From: Mucilaginibacter sp. UR6-1
GTDB taxonomy: Bacteria; Bacteroidota; Bacteroidia; Sphingobacteriales; Sphingobacteriaceae
NCBI RefSeq assembly: GCF_020880975.1
Contig: NZ_JAJIWP010000003.1
Location: 372,001 to 436,000 of the forward strand
Direction: 5' to 3'
DNA: 64,000 nt
The stretch's first letter is position 1; each line of letters starts with the position of its first letter. Made by a program: the position numbers and the translations under genes. Below are positions 6,625 to 15,191 of the stretch, one piece after another. The notes under the pieces were generated by a model, which did no database searches, was not told the origin of the DNA, and was given only the letters and a program-made list of their open reading frames with translations.

Positions 6625-9357
6625 ATGAGTGACGATCTGACTAACGATATACCTGCTAACGGCGAAGAAAAATTACATAATGTTACCTCACTTGATGGCC
6701 TGTACGAAAACTGGTTCCTTGATTACGCGTCATACGTAATACTTGACCGTGCTGTGCCGCACATTAATGATGGTTTAAAACCGGTACAGCGCCGTATCCT
6801 GCACTCGTTAAAAGAAATGGACGACGGCCGTTTCAACAAGGCCGCCAATGTTATTGGCCATACCATGAAGTATCACCCACACGGCGATGCCTCTATTGGT
6901 GATGCCATGGTACAGATAGGGCAAAAAAACCTGCTGATAGATACCCAGGGTAACTGGGGCGACCCGGTAACCGGCGATTCGGCGGCAGCACCGCGTTATA
7001 TCGAGGCGCGCCTGTCAAAATTCGCTAATGAGGTGGTTTTCAATCCGGATACTACCAGTTGGCAGGCCAGTTATGATGGGCGTAACAAAGAGCCGCTAAC
7101 CCTGCCTGTCAAATTTCCGCTGCTGTTGGCGCAAGGTGCCGAGGGTATTGCCGTAGGCCTGGCAACTAAAATATTACCGCACAACTTTGTTGAACTGCTT
7201 GATGCCTCGGTAGGGGTTTTGCGTGGTGTACGCCCAAACCTGCTGCCCGATTTTACTACAGGCGGTATGGCTGATTGCTCTAACTATAATGAAGGCCAGC
7301 GTGGCGGACGTGTGCGCGTGCGCGCCAAAATTGTGGAGCGTGATAAAAAAACACTGGCCATTACCGAGATACCTTTCAGTACCACCACAGGCGGATTAAT
7401 AGATAGCGTAATAGCGGCCAATGATAAAGGCAAGATTAAGATCAAAAAAATAGAGGATAACACGGCTAAGGATGTAGAGATCATTATTCATCTGGCACCG
7501 GGCATATCTCCTGATGTTACTATTGACGCGCTGTATGCCTTTACGGACTGTGAGGTATCCATATCGCCTAACACCTGCGTAATTCAGGATGATAAGCCGC
7601 GCTTTGTGAGCGTGAACGATATGCTGGTGGAGTGTACCGAAACCACTAAGGATTTGCTTAAGCAGGAGCTTGAGATAAGGCTGAAGGAGCTGATGGAAAA
7701 AATATTCTTCAGCTCGCTGCTTAAAATATTTATTCAGGAGGGCATGTACAAGCATCCCGACTATGAAAGCTCAACCAATTTTGAGGAAGTAGTGGGCGTG
7801 CTTAACCGTTTGTTCGGGCCTTTCTTTCCGCAGTTTTACCGTGAGATACTGCCGGAGGATTATAAAAAGCTGATTGATAAACCAATGAGCAGCATCACCC
7901 GTTTTGACGTTAAGAAAACGGATGAGCAGATTAAAAACCTGCAGGACGAGATAAAAGAGGTAAAGCATCACCTGAAACACCTTAACGACTATGCCATTGC
8001 CTGGTTTGAAAAACTAAAGGATAAATATGGTAAAGATCGTGGCCGTAAAACCGAGTTGCGCACTTTTGATAAGGTAGAGGCGGCACAGGTAGCCCTGGCA
8101 AACGTTAAGCTGTACGTAAACAAAGTTGATGGTTTTGTAGGCTCAGGCTTAAAGCGTGACGATAATGTGGAACTGGTAGGCGAATGCTCGGATATTGATG
8201 ATATCATTGTTTTTCGTAACGATGGCCGGTTTAGCGTGGTTAGGATACAGGATAAGGTATTTGTGGGTAAGGGTATTGAACATGTTGCCGTGTTTAAAAA
8301 GAACGATGAGCGCACCATCTATAACATGATATATAAGGATGGCGAGAGTGGTGTAAGCTATATCAAACGCTTTGCGGTAACTGGTATCACCCGCGATAAG
8401 GAGTACGATCTGACCAAGGGTACCAAAGGTTCAAAAGCATTATACTTTACCGCCAACCCTAACGGTGAGGCCGAAGTGATTAACATACAGTTAAAGCCTC
8501 ACTCAAAACTAAAAAAACTACAGTTCGATGTTGATTTTGCCGAGATAGGCATTAAGGGCCGTGGCTCAATGGGTAACATCGTAACCAAGTATCCGGTTAA
8601 AAAAATAACGTTAAAAAGTAAGGGTGTGAGTACGCTTGCCGGCCGTAAAATATGGTATGATGATGTGCTTAAACGCCTTAATGCCGATGGGCGGGGCAAA
8701 TACCTGGGCGAGTTTGACGGTGATGACCGTATACTTACCGTGCTAAGCAACGGGGTGTATGAGCTTACCAGCTTTGACCTTAATAACCACTTTGACGATA
8801 AGATGATCGTTATAGAAAAATATGATGCTGAAAAGGTTTATACCGTAGTACACTTTGAAGGTAAGGCCAAAAACTACATGGTTAAGCGCTTTGTATTTGA
8901 AAACACGGCCATTGGCAAACAAACCAGCATTATAAGTGACGAGAGTGGCTCAAAACTGGTTATCATATCAGGCGCTGCGCAGGCTGTGATAAAGGTTGAT
9001 CAGTTAAAGGGCAAAGCCCAGGTAGCCGAAACCGCCGAACTTAACCTGGCCGACCTGATAGATGTAAAGGGCATGAAAGCGATGGGTAACCGCTTGTCGG
9101 CACACGTGGTGCAAACGGTTGAGCTGATTGCCGAACATGATGATGCCGCCGATGTGCCCGACCCGGCACCGGACAGTGTTGAGGCGACCGAGATTATACA
9201 AACACCGGAGGAAAAAACAACTGTTGATGCCCCGCCGGCCGCCGATGCAGCGGTTAATAACGTAGCTGAGGAAAAACCGGTTAAAAAGATCGACCTGGAA
9301 ATAACTAATCCGGATGATATAGATATGGACGATAAAGGCCAGTTAGGCCTGTTTTAA
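6625..9357 (+). CDS. parC: DNA topoisomerase IV subunit A
   Basis: A 910-residue type IIA topoisomerase breakage-reunion subunit. Visible: DGLKPVQRRIL (49-59), YHPHGDASIGDAM (83-95, quinolone-resistance region) and AAPRYIEARLS with catalytic tyrosine Y125, then a long coiled coil and a C-terminal pinwheel domain (from about 490). GQKNLLIDTQGNWGDPVTGDSAA differs from the GQGNFGSIDGD form of GyrA and matches the Bacteroidota ParC type, so topoisomerase IV is preferred over gyrase. The frame opens with a TTG at 6616 but the ATG at 6625 is the more likely start. The acidic tail after residue 820 is low-complexity. parE is not adjacent. Confidence 0.87.
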   Translation: MSDDLTNDIPANGEEKLHNVTSLDGLYENWFLDYASYVILDRAVPHINDGLKPVQRRILHSLKEMDDGRFNKAANVIGHTMKYHPHGDASIGDAMVQIGQKNLLIDTQGNWGDPVTGDSAAAPRYIEARLSKFANEVVFNPDTTSWQASYDGRNKEPLTLPVKFPLLLAQGAEGIAVGLATKILPHNFVELLDASVGVLRGVRPNLLPDFTTGGMADCSNYNEGQRGGRVRVRAKIVERDKKTLAITEIPFSTTTGGLIDSVIAANDKGKIKIKKIEDNTAKDVEIIIHLAPGISPDVTIDALYAFTDCEVSISPNTCVIQDDKPRFVSVNDMLVECTETTKDLLKQELEIRLKELMEKIFFSSLLKIFIQEGMYKHPDYESSTNFEEVVGVLNRLFGPFFPQFYREILPEDYKKLIDKPMSSITRFDVKKTDEQIKNLQDEIKEVKHHLKHLNDYAIAWFEKLKDKYGKDRGRKTELRTFDKVEAAQVALANVKLYVNKVDGFVGSGLKRDDNVELVGECSDIDDIIVFRNDGRFSVVRIQDKVFVGKGIEHVAVFKKNDERTIYNMIYKDGESGVSYIKRFAVTGITRDKEYDLTKGTKGSKALYFTANPNGEAEVINIQLKPHSKLKKLQFDVDFAEIGIKGRGSMGNIVTKYPVKKITLKSKGVSTLAGRKIWYDDVLKRLNADGRGKYLGEFDGDDRILTVLSNGVYELTSFDLNNHFDDKMIVIEKYDAEKVYTVVHFEGKAKNYMVKRFVFENTAIGKQTSIISDESGSKLVIISGAAQAVIKVDQLKGKAQVAETAELNLADLIDVKGMKAMGNRLSAHVVQTVELIAEHDDAADVPDPAPDSVEATEIIQTPEEKTTVDAPPAADAAVNNVAEEKPVKKIDLEITNPDDIDMDDKGQLGLF

Positions 9358-9425
9358 ACTAAAGGGGAATTAATTATATTTGAGGGTACTTAGTACTTTA
9401 TCATATATATAACTGATTCTCTTTT

Positions 9426-10187
9426 ATGTTTTTTGCTGATAATAGCTATCTATATTATATACCGTTTATTTTACAGGGTATTTGCGCCATACATTGCATT
9501 CGTAACGGCCATCAGCAAAAATGGTTATGGGTAATAATTGTGCTGCCGGTTATTGGCTGCATTGCCTACCTGTATTCCGAAGTTATATCGGGCCGAAGAA
9601 TGCGCCAGCCTAATATTGATGTAAAGGCTATGCTTAACCCGGGTGTTAAGTACAAGCGCCTGGAAGAGCAGCTACGCTTTAGCGATACTTTTGCCAACCG
9701 TATAAAACTGGCCGATGCCTACCTTGAGGGCGGCTTTACCCAGCAGGCAATTGAGCTGTATGAAAACAGCCTCACCGGTGCCTTTGCCGAAAATGAACAT
9801 GTTTTGCAGCAGTTGATCATTGCCTATACACAAAGCGAGCGGTATGAAGATGCTATTGCTACCGCGCAAAAAATATACAAGCTGCCTCAGTTTATCCGCT
9901 CGCGGTCGCATATTTTGTATGCTGTAGCGCTCGAAAAAACAGGTAACACAGAACAGGCCGAGGCTGAATTTAAGCTGATGAAAGGCCGATACTCGTATTT
10001 TGAACAACGTTACGAATACGCTTTGTTTCTATCGCGTAACGATCGTCCGGGTGATGCTGCCGACATATTGGCTGACATGCTGGAAGAACAGCCGCACCTT
10101 ACCCCCGTGGAGCGCAAAAGTAACCGCAAATGGTTTAGCTATGCCAATACCGAACTACGAAAATTGCAATCAAACAAAACCGCATAA
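9426..10187 (+). CDS. Membrane-anchored TPR protein with PLDc_N-like N-terminus
   Basis: A 253-residue protein. Two hydrophobic segments (about residues 8-24 and 32-50) with the pattern YYIPFILQGICAIHCIRNG...KWLWVIIVLPVIGCIAYLY resemble the short PLDc_N membrane domain. A cytoplasmic part with about four tetratricopeptide-like helix pairs follows (RIKLADAYLEGGFTQQAIELYENSL; LIIAYTQSERYEDAIATAQKIY; HILYAVALEKTGNTEQAEAEFKLM; RYEYALFLSRN). A scaffold role is likely but no partner can be named. It follows parC by 68 bases. Confidence 0.75.
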   Translation: MFFADNSYLYYIPFILQGICAIHCIRNGHQQKWLWVIIVLPVIGCIAYLYSEVISGRRMRQPNIDVKAMLNPGVKYKRLEEQLRFSDTFANRIKLADAYLEGGFTQQAIELYENSLTGAFAENEHVLQQLIIAYTQSERYEDAIATAQKIYKLPQFIRSRSHILYAVALEKTGNTEQAEAEFKLMKGRYSYFEQRYEYALFLSRNDRPGDAADILADMLEEQPHLTPVERKSNRKWFSYANTELRKLQSNKTA

Positions 10188-10190
10188 AAA

Positions 10191-10213
10191 AAGCGGCACA
10201 TAAAGTGCCGCTT
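10191..10213. terminator. Hairpin terminator between convergent genes
   Basis: Perfect 9-bp stem AAGCGGCAC / GTGCCGCTT with loop ATAAA, flanked by A-run and T-rich sequence, between the TPR gene (plus) and the small coiled-coil gene (minus). Confidence 0.85.
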
Positions 10214-10239
10214 CCTTTAAAAAATATTTCTTTTTCTGA

Positions 10240-10584
10240 TTACAGGATCAGGATCAGTACCAGGATGATGATGATGATAGCACCTACTGAAAGGTAAATG
10301 CCGCCGCCACCCATGGCTTGTGCTTCTTTCTTTAAGCCTTTAAGCTCGTTTTTCAATTCCTTGCGCTCAGCTTTGTTCATTTCTGATTTGTCCATCGCTT
10401 TGATCTCGGCAACACGCAGCTTTATCTCTTCAATGCGTGCTTGCTTTTGCTCTTCGGTCATGTTAGCAATAGCTTCCTTGTTAACGCCGTCTTTCTTGTC
10501 GTCGTTATAAGTAGCAGCGTTGCTGGTAAAAGCTGCAAAAGTTAGCAGCAAAGTAGTAGCTAATAGATAAATTTTCCTTTTCAT
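10240..10584 (-). CDS. Small exported coiled-coil protein with C-terminal membrane anchor
   Basis: A 114-residue protein of unknown function. Residues 1-23 form a signal peptide (TSNA-AT). Residues about 38-92 are charged and helical (EEQKQARIEEIKLRVAEIK... ERKELKNELKGLKKEAQ), predicted as a coiled coil. The C-terminus is GGGG followed by an isoleucine/leucine-only membrane segment. The C-terminal hydrophobic tail after a poly-glycine hinge is a common layout in small Bacteroidota envelope proteins. No enzymatic motif is present. Confidence 0.7.
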   Translation of the reverse strand: MKRKIYLLATTLLLTFAAFTSNAATYNDDKKDGVNKEAIANMTEEQKQARIEEIKLRVAEIKAMDKSEMNKAERKELKNELKGLKKEAQAMGGGGIYLSVGAIIIIILVLILIL

Positions 10585-10674
10585 AGCAGTTAATTTATTG
10601 TGAGTTTTACACTGATAATATTTAAACGCTTTGAAATGTTTTAAGAATTTGCAATAATTTAATACAGCACATTT

Positions 10675-11541
10675 TTAAATGCTGATGAACCACGCGGCCT
10701 CAAAGGTATGGCCCTGTTTAAGGGAGTGTATAGCCTCTTTTTCGTTGATGTTATTAGGGTATCCTTCGGTATCTGTATAACCCAGCCAGGGTTCAATGCA
10801 AACAAAATCTGCACCGGGTTTAGCCCATATACCTAAATGATCAAAATGCGGGTATTCCACCGTTAAGGTTTGATCGTGCTTATCGCTCTTAATAATAAGT
10901 AGTTTTGATTTTATGTTCTTAAAAACCAGTGCGTCGCGATCGAACAAGGGTTTAGTAAGATGTAGCTTTTTGCCATCAAGCACTACAGGTTCAGTTTGGC
11001 CTGTTAAAAAACCACCGTCAGACAGTACGTAGCGATTAAGTTCCTCTTCCGTTTCAAACTCCAGGTAGTAATCCTCATAGTTCTCGCCAGCATTAAAAGG
11101 CACATTAAATGCCGGATGCCCGCCAACCGAAAAGTAAATGGTACGATCATCATGATTGATAACCTTGTAGGTAACGCGCAAGGCATTCTCAATCAAAGTA
11201 TAAATTATCTGAAAATCGAATTTATAAGGATAAACCTTTAACGTTTCGGCACTGTTGGGTAGCGAGAAAACGGCGTGTACCTCGCTTTCGTCAATCAAAA
11301 CAAACTCGCTGTTGCGGGCAAAGCCATGGCGGGGGAGGGAGTATTTTTCGCCGTCAACCAGCAGTTCATTATTTAATACCATACCCACAATAGGGAACAG
11401 GTTTGGCGCATGCCATGGCCATACCGATTCATCGGCCTGCCAAAGCTGTTCAACGCCTGTTTTTTTATTGTATACCGATGTTAGCTCGGCTCCTTTGGTG
11501 CGGATAGATACTTTTAAGTGATCGTTTTGAATGGTTGTCAT
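10675..11541 (-). CDS. Aldose 1-epimerase family protein (LacX-like)
   Basis: A 288-residue cytoplasmic mutarotase-fold protein. Likely active-site residues: H72 and R76 in LPRHGFAR, H142 in VGGHPAFNVPF, and the catalytic base E250 in CIEPWLGYTD. The length and spacing match the LacX/YeaD-like branch rather than GalM. It should interconvert alpha and beta anomers of a hexose or related sugar; the exact sugar cannot be read from sequence. Start ATG at 11541. The intervals on both sides are short and gene-free. Confidence 0.88.
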   Translation of the reverse strand: MTTIQNDHLKVSIRTKGAELTSVYNKKTGVEQLWQADESVWPWHAPNLFPIVGMVLNNELLVDGEKYSLPRHGFARNSEFVLIDESEVHAVFSLPNSAETLKVYPYKFDFQIIYTLIENALRVTYKVINHDDRTIYFSVGGHPAFNVPFNAGENYEDYYLEFETEEELNRYVLSDGGFLTGQTEPVVLDGKKLHLTKPLFDRDALVFKNIKSKLLIIKSDKHDQTLTVEYPHFDHLGIWAKPGADFVCIEPWLGYTDTEGYPNNINEKEAIHSLKQGHTFEAAWFISI

Positions 11542-11613
11542 GTACTGATAACTTTAGCTGATGGTAGATTGTTTATGATACACCAAAAATGCTAAAATTA
11601 TAACAACCTGCAA

Positions 11614-12423
11614 CTATTGATCTGTTTTGGTAGCGGCACGAATTACGGAATCCTTTTGTGCCGGGCTGAGTTTATAATTCCACTTATATAAAGCACCTTC
11701 CCAGTCGCCGTATGATGGATTGGGCAATACAATATATTTTGTACCGAACTGATTGGTCAGTTTGCGAGTCGCCTTATCACGGTTCTGCTCGGTGGGTTTA
11801 TTATCATACAAGGCATCAAAATCGGGCAGGTTATCGCCGCAAAGCAAAATAATGTTATGCGTTTTTAATACTTGCTGGCGGCGGCTCTCCTTGCTTGATG
11901 ATGTTGTGCGTAGCAACAAGTGTGCATCATCGGCGTTGGGCAAACCATAGCGCTGCAGGTTTTTTAGCGTGGCGGCACGTTCGTCCTCATCGCGGTTGGT
12001 GATGTAAAATATAGTGATGCCCTTTGCTGCCGCGTATTTCAGGAATGATGGCGCACCGGCTACTGTATCGGCAATAGCTTTGGCTGTCCATTCCTTCCAG
12101 GTTTTGGTATCGTACTCTAAATTATTGAGGGCGCGCTGCGCATCGTAAGGGCTATTATCTAACACGGTTTCGTCAATATCCGTTACAATGGCCGGTGGCT
12201 TGGTGCCCGGTATTTTTATAGCCTGATCAATCTGAAAATGGGCACTGTTATACGCCTGGAAACACAATGCCTTATACTCCGCAGCCCTTTGCTGCCATGC
12301 CGATGCCCAAGCTTTGCCGTTATTGGCGATAGAGCGGGTTTGCACGGTTTGGCGGTAAACAGAACAGGCGGATAAAATAGCGCAGAAAGTAATTACAGTT
12401 ATTAGTTTATAATGTTTAATCAT
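11614..12423 (-). CDS. HAD-family acid phosphatase, lipoprotein e(P4) type
   Basis: A 269-residue lipoprotein. The signal sequence ends in the lipobox ILSAC with lipidated C20. The HAD nucleophile motif is DIDETVLDNS (D82 and D84), followed by ITNRDEDERAATLKNL and the motif-4 acidic residues in LCGDNLPDFDALYD. Members of the class C acid phosphatases dephosphorylate 5'-nucleotides such as NMN outside the inner membrane. The closest named relative is lipoprotein e(P4). It is followed by 12434-12739 upstream on the same strand. Confidence 0.88.
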   Translation of the reverse strand: MIKHYKLITVITFCAILSACSVYRQTVQTRSIANNGKAWASAWQQRAAEYKALCFQAYNSAHFQIDQAIKIPGTKPPAIVTDIDETVLDNSPYDAQRALNNLEYDTKTWKEWTAKAIADTVAGAPSFLKYAAAKGITIFYITNRDEDERAATLKNLQRYGLPNADDAHLLLRTTSSSKESRRQQVLKTHNIILLCGDNLPDFDALYDNKPTEQNRDKATRKLTNQFGTKYIVLPNPSYGDWEGALYKWNYKLSPAQKDSVIRAATKTDQ

Positions 12424-12433
12424 TATAAAAAGC

Positions 12434-12739
12434 TTATTTACGAGACATTTTATCGTAATAGAATATCTTGCCTTTAAATGAGGGTTCGGCTATATAAATA
12501 AAAGCGGCAGATACAAATAATGCTAAGCAGGATAAAAATGCAATTTTACTGATTGTGGTGTTCTGTAAAATATCTTTTTGATACTGTATAAGCGTTTCGC
12601 CTGAATGTATGGAATCCTGTACCTCGTATTTGTAACTTACCATGCTGTTAAACCAACCAAAACCAAGCAACAGAGTTAGTACAACTAAAAATATTGTTAG
12701 ATATGTTAAAGACCTACGCCTTATATTTATTGTTTGCAT
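12434..12739 (-). CDS. Small two-helix membrane protein
   Basis: A 101-residue protein of unknown function. Residues about 12-32 (LTYLTIFLVVLTLLLGFGW) and 62-83 are hydrophobic helices separated by a hydrophilic loop with a YKYEVQDSIHSGETLIQYQKD stretch cut into two parts by SG; the C-terminus is basic. I place the start at the ATG at 12739; a TTG nine bases earlier would add three residues. It lies 10 bases upstream of the acid phosphatase gene and 17 bases downstream of ispG, so it may be part of one transcript. Confidence 0.6.
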   Translation of the reverse strand: MQTINIRRRSLTYLTIFLVVLTLLLGFGWFNSMVSYKYEVQDSIHSGETLIQYQKDILQNTTISKIAFLSCLALFVSAAFIYIAEPSFKGKIFYYDKMSRK

Positions 12740-12756
12740 AGTTGACAATCAAATCC

Positions 12757-14802
12757 TTAATTCTCCACCGGTTCAATCCAATTGCCATCTTCACGGATGA
12801 TGTTGATCAGTTCGTCCAGAGCGTTTTCGGATGTCACGTTCTTTTTCACCACTTCCTTGCCACGGTATAGCGTAATACGATCAGTACCCGAGCCTACATA
12901 GCCATAATCGGCATCAGCCATCTCGCCGGGGCCATTTACGATGCAGCCCATAATGCCGATCTTCAAGCCTTTAAGGTGGCTGGTACGGCTGCGGATCATC
13001 TGCGTGGTGATCATCAGATCGAACAAGGTTCGCCCGCAGCTTGGGCACGATATATATTCCGTTTTTGAGATACGCGAGCGTGTGGCCTGTAATATGCCGA
13101 ATGATGAAGAGGTAATAGCCTGTACAGGTAATCCCGGCGCATCAATCCAGATACCATCCCCAAAACCATCAACCAGCAAAGCGCCCATATCCGTAGCGGC
13201 GTAAAGTTGAAGTTTTGTGATATACTCATCTTCCTGACTTTCTGACTTTCCGACTTCCGGACTCACAAGGTTATACTTACGCTTAACAATCACCGGCGTA
13301 TTCAGCCCCAACTCCATCAGCTTAAAAAACAAGGTACGCTGATCGGCCATGCCGTGTGCCTTATCGGTTTCCAAAACGAATACTAATGATCCGTTATTAG
13401 GAATATTAGTTAAAGCTTCACCTTGAAGATCGTTAGTAGTAACACGTACTAAATTCAATGGCGATGAACGGTCGGCTGAAGCATCCGTATATTCATTCAG
13501 GGTAAATACCGGGTGACAAAGGAATTTGTTATTCAGCCCCTGCCAGGTTTTGTAATTGTATAACTGTTTAAGGTTGCCCGGAAAGTTGAACGATGGCAAA
13601 TTATCGCCCAGGTAAACAAAATCAACCGATTGCTCGGCCATATTATATTTATCCAATATAGGCGAATACAGATACCCGGCATCATTCAATATTGATGGGT
13701 CTTTCAAATTAGCCGCCGACAGATCAACCACTACCCTCGGTACCATATGCCCGCCAATAAAGGCGTTAGCTTCGATAGTTTCACGGCGCTTGTATTCGTA
13801 GGGAGAATACCCCTCCCCAGCCCTCTCCATAGGAGAGGGAGTTATATTTATAATTTCACTTTCGGACTTCCCGACTTTCTGACTTTCGGACTTCCTCTTA
13901 CTATAACGCTCCACCAGCGCTATGGCTACCGGTGCTTCGGCTTCGGGTTCTTCGGTGAGGGATACGCGGACGGTATCGCCCAGGCCATCCTCTAATAAGG
14001 TACCTATACCTACGGCAGATTTAATGCGGCCATCCTCGCCGTCGCCCGCCTCGGTAACACCCAGGTGCAGCGGGTAGTTCATGCCCTCGGCCACCATGGT
14101 TGCAACCAATAAACGGTAGGCCTGCACCATTACCTGCGGATTGCTCGATTTCATGGAAACTACCAGGTTACGGTAATCCAGCAGTTCGCAAATCCTTATA
14201 AACTCCATAGCCGATTCCACCATGCCCTGCGGCGTATCGCCATAACGGCTCATAATACGGTCGGACAGCGAGCCGTGGTTTGTACCGATACGCATGGCAG
14301 TACCATACTCCTTGCAAATACCAACCAGCGGCGCAAATTTTTGATGGATACGCTCCAGTTCGCCCTGGTATTCGGCATCGGTATAATCTATCTGGTCAAA
14401 GCGTTTTTTGTCGGCATAGTTACCCGGGTTAACACGCACCTTTTCAACAATGCGTGCGGCCACCTCGGCGGCGTTGGGGGTAAAGTGTATATCGGCAACC
14501 AATGGGGCATTGTAGCCACGCATGCGCAGTTGCTTTTTTATTTCGGCAAGGTTTTGTGCTTCCTTAATGCTGGGCGCGGTAATGCGTATGTATTCGCACC
14601 CGGCCTCAATCATGCGGATGGATTGCTCTACCGTACCAATGGTATCCATCGTGTCGGTAGTGGTCATGCTTTGTATGCGGATGGGGTTATTGCCGCCCAT
14701 CGGTACATCACCTATCTTAACTTCACGGGTAACAAAGCGCGAGTATTGAGTTAACGAATTACAGTAGCGGCCTTGCAGCAGCTTTACAGCATCAGCATTC
14801 AT
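12757..14802 (-). CDS. ispG: 4-hydroxy-3-methylbut-2-en-1-yl diphosphate synthase
   Basis: The sixth enzyme of the MEP isoprenoid pathway, converting MEcPP to HMBPP with a [4Fe-4S] cluster. It is the long three-domain form: TIM barrel (about 1-290), central insert domain, and C-terminal cluster domain with SCPSCGRTLFD and GCIVNGPGEM supplying three cysteines and a glutamate. The ATG at 14802 is chosen over an upstream TTG at 14826. Odd feature: two stretches, about residues 298-336 and 514-526, are translated intergenic repeats (KSESQKVGKSESE, ITPSPMERAGEGYSPYEY and VGKSESQED). They make the protein (681 residues) longer than I expect for the family; the frame remains open. See findings. Confidence 0.93.
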   Translation of the reverse strand: MNADAVKLLQGRYCNSLTQYSRFVTREVKIGDVPMGGNNPIRIQSMTTTDTMDTIGTVEQSIRMIEAGCEYIRITAPSIKEAQNLAEIKKQLRMRGYNAPLVADIHFTPNAAEVAARIVEKVRVNPGNYADKKRFDQIDYTDAEYQGELERIHQKFAPLVGICKEYGTAMRIGTNHGSLSDRIMSRYGDTPQGMVESAMEFIRICELLDYRNLVVSMKSSNPQVMVQAYRLLVATMVAEGMNYPLHLGVTEAGDGEDGRIKSAVGIGTLLEDGLGDTVRVSLTEEPEAEAPVAIALVERYSKRKSESQKVGKSESEIINITPSPMERAGEGYSPYEYKRRETIEANAFIGGHMVPRVVVDLSAANLKDPSILNDAGYLYSPILDKYNMAEQSVDFVYLGDNLPSFNFPGNLKQLYNYKTWQGLNNKFLCHPVFTLNEYTDASADRSSPLNLVRVTTNDLQGEALTNIPNNGSLVFVLETDKAHGMADQRTLFFKLMELGLNTPVIVKRKYNLVSPEVGKSESQEDEYITKLQLYAATDMGALLVDGFGDGIWIDAPGLPVQAITSSSFGILQATRSRISKTEYISCPSCGRTLFDLMITTQMIRSRTSHLKGLKIGIMGCIVNGPGEMADADYGYVGSGTDRITLYRGKEVVKKNVTSENALDELINIIREDGNWIEPVEN
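13226..13264. repeat. Intergenic-type repeat inside ispG, site 2
   Basis: CTTCCTGACTTTCTG, ACTTTCCGACTTCCGGACT: the same pentameric 'GACTTxCxGACTT' motif as the intergenic block 63180-63298 near adk. It is in frame and encodes VGKSESQED. Confidence 0.8.
13796..13912. repeat. Two intergenic-type repeats inside ispG, site 1
   Basis: Bases 13808-13842 (CCCCTCCCCAGCCCTCTCC ... GGAGAGGGAG) are a member of the pyrimidine-rich hairpin family found intergenically at 4004 and 15105. Bases 13858-13900 (ACTTTCGGACTTCCCGACTT, CTGACTTTCGGACTTCC) match the 63180-63298 family. Together they add about 39 codons with no stop. Confidence 0.8.
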
Positions 14803-15191
14803 GCAATCAGAAATATATTTAAACAAAAGTACGAAAATGTAACGCTATAGGCATGGCAAAAAATACGATATGACAACGTACTTATTTTATTATCTGTTTT
14901 CTCAAACCCCTTCCTTCACCTTCCCCAAGGAAGGAATCGCACATGCTCATGCTTTTTTATAGTTTTTTCAATTCTCTCCCTTGGGAGCGTGGGGAGGGGT
15001 GGCGCCATCAATGCATCGCCGCTTATTTAAAACCCCTTCCTCCCCCTTCCCCAAGGAAGGAATCGCACCTGGCCGAGCTTTTTATAGGAAGTTTTTTCAA
15101 TTCCCTCCCTCGGGAGGGCAGGGAGGGGTTATCTTAGGACGGGCTAATGTATTTTTTGTATCTTGCTACGCCTCATAACCATTTATTATTG
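14803..15191. repeat. Pyrimidine-rich hairpin repeats between divergent genes
   Basis: A 389-base gap between ispG (minus) and the prolyl oligopeptidase (plus). Bases 14897-15128 hold two consecutive units, each made of ACCCCTTCCT..CTTCCCCAAGGAAGGAATCGCAC followed by a TTTTTATAG spacer and CCCTCCC..GGGAGGG..GGGAGGGGT. These are the modules of the 3872-4232 array in inverted order. Promoters for both genes must lie near the ends; none could be assigned confidently. Confidence 0.75.

Noticed and set aside
6625..9357. DNA gyrase subunit A (gyrA)
   Set aside because: The region around the active tyrosine (GNWGDPVTGDSAAAPRY) fits the Bacteroidota topoisomerase IV type rather than GyrA.
13796..13912. 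Frameshift or pseudogene in ispG
   Set aside because: Repeat insertions keep the frame open, and the C-terminal cluster cysteines are intact.
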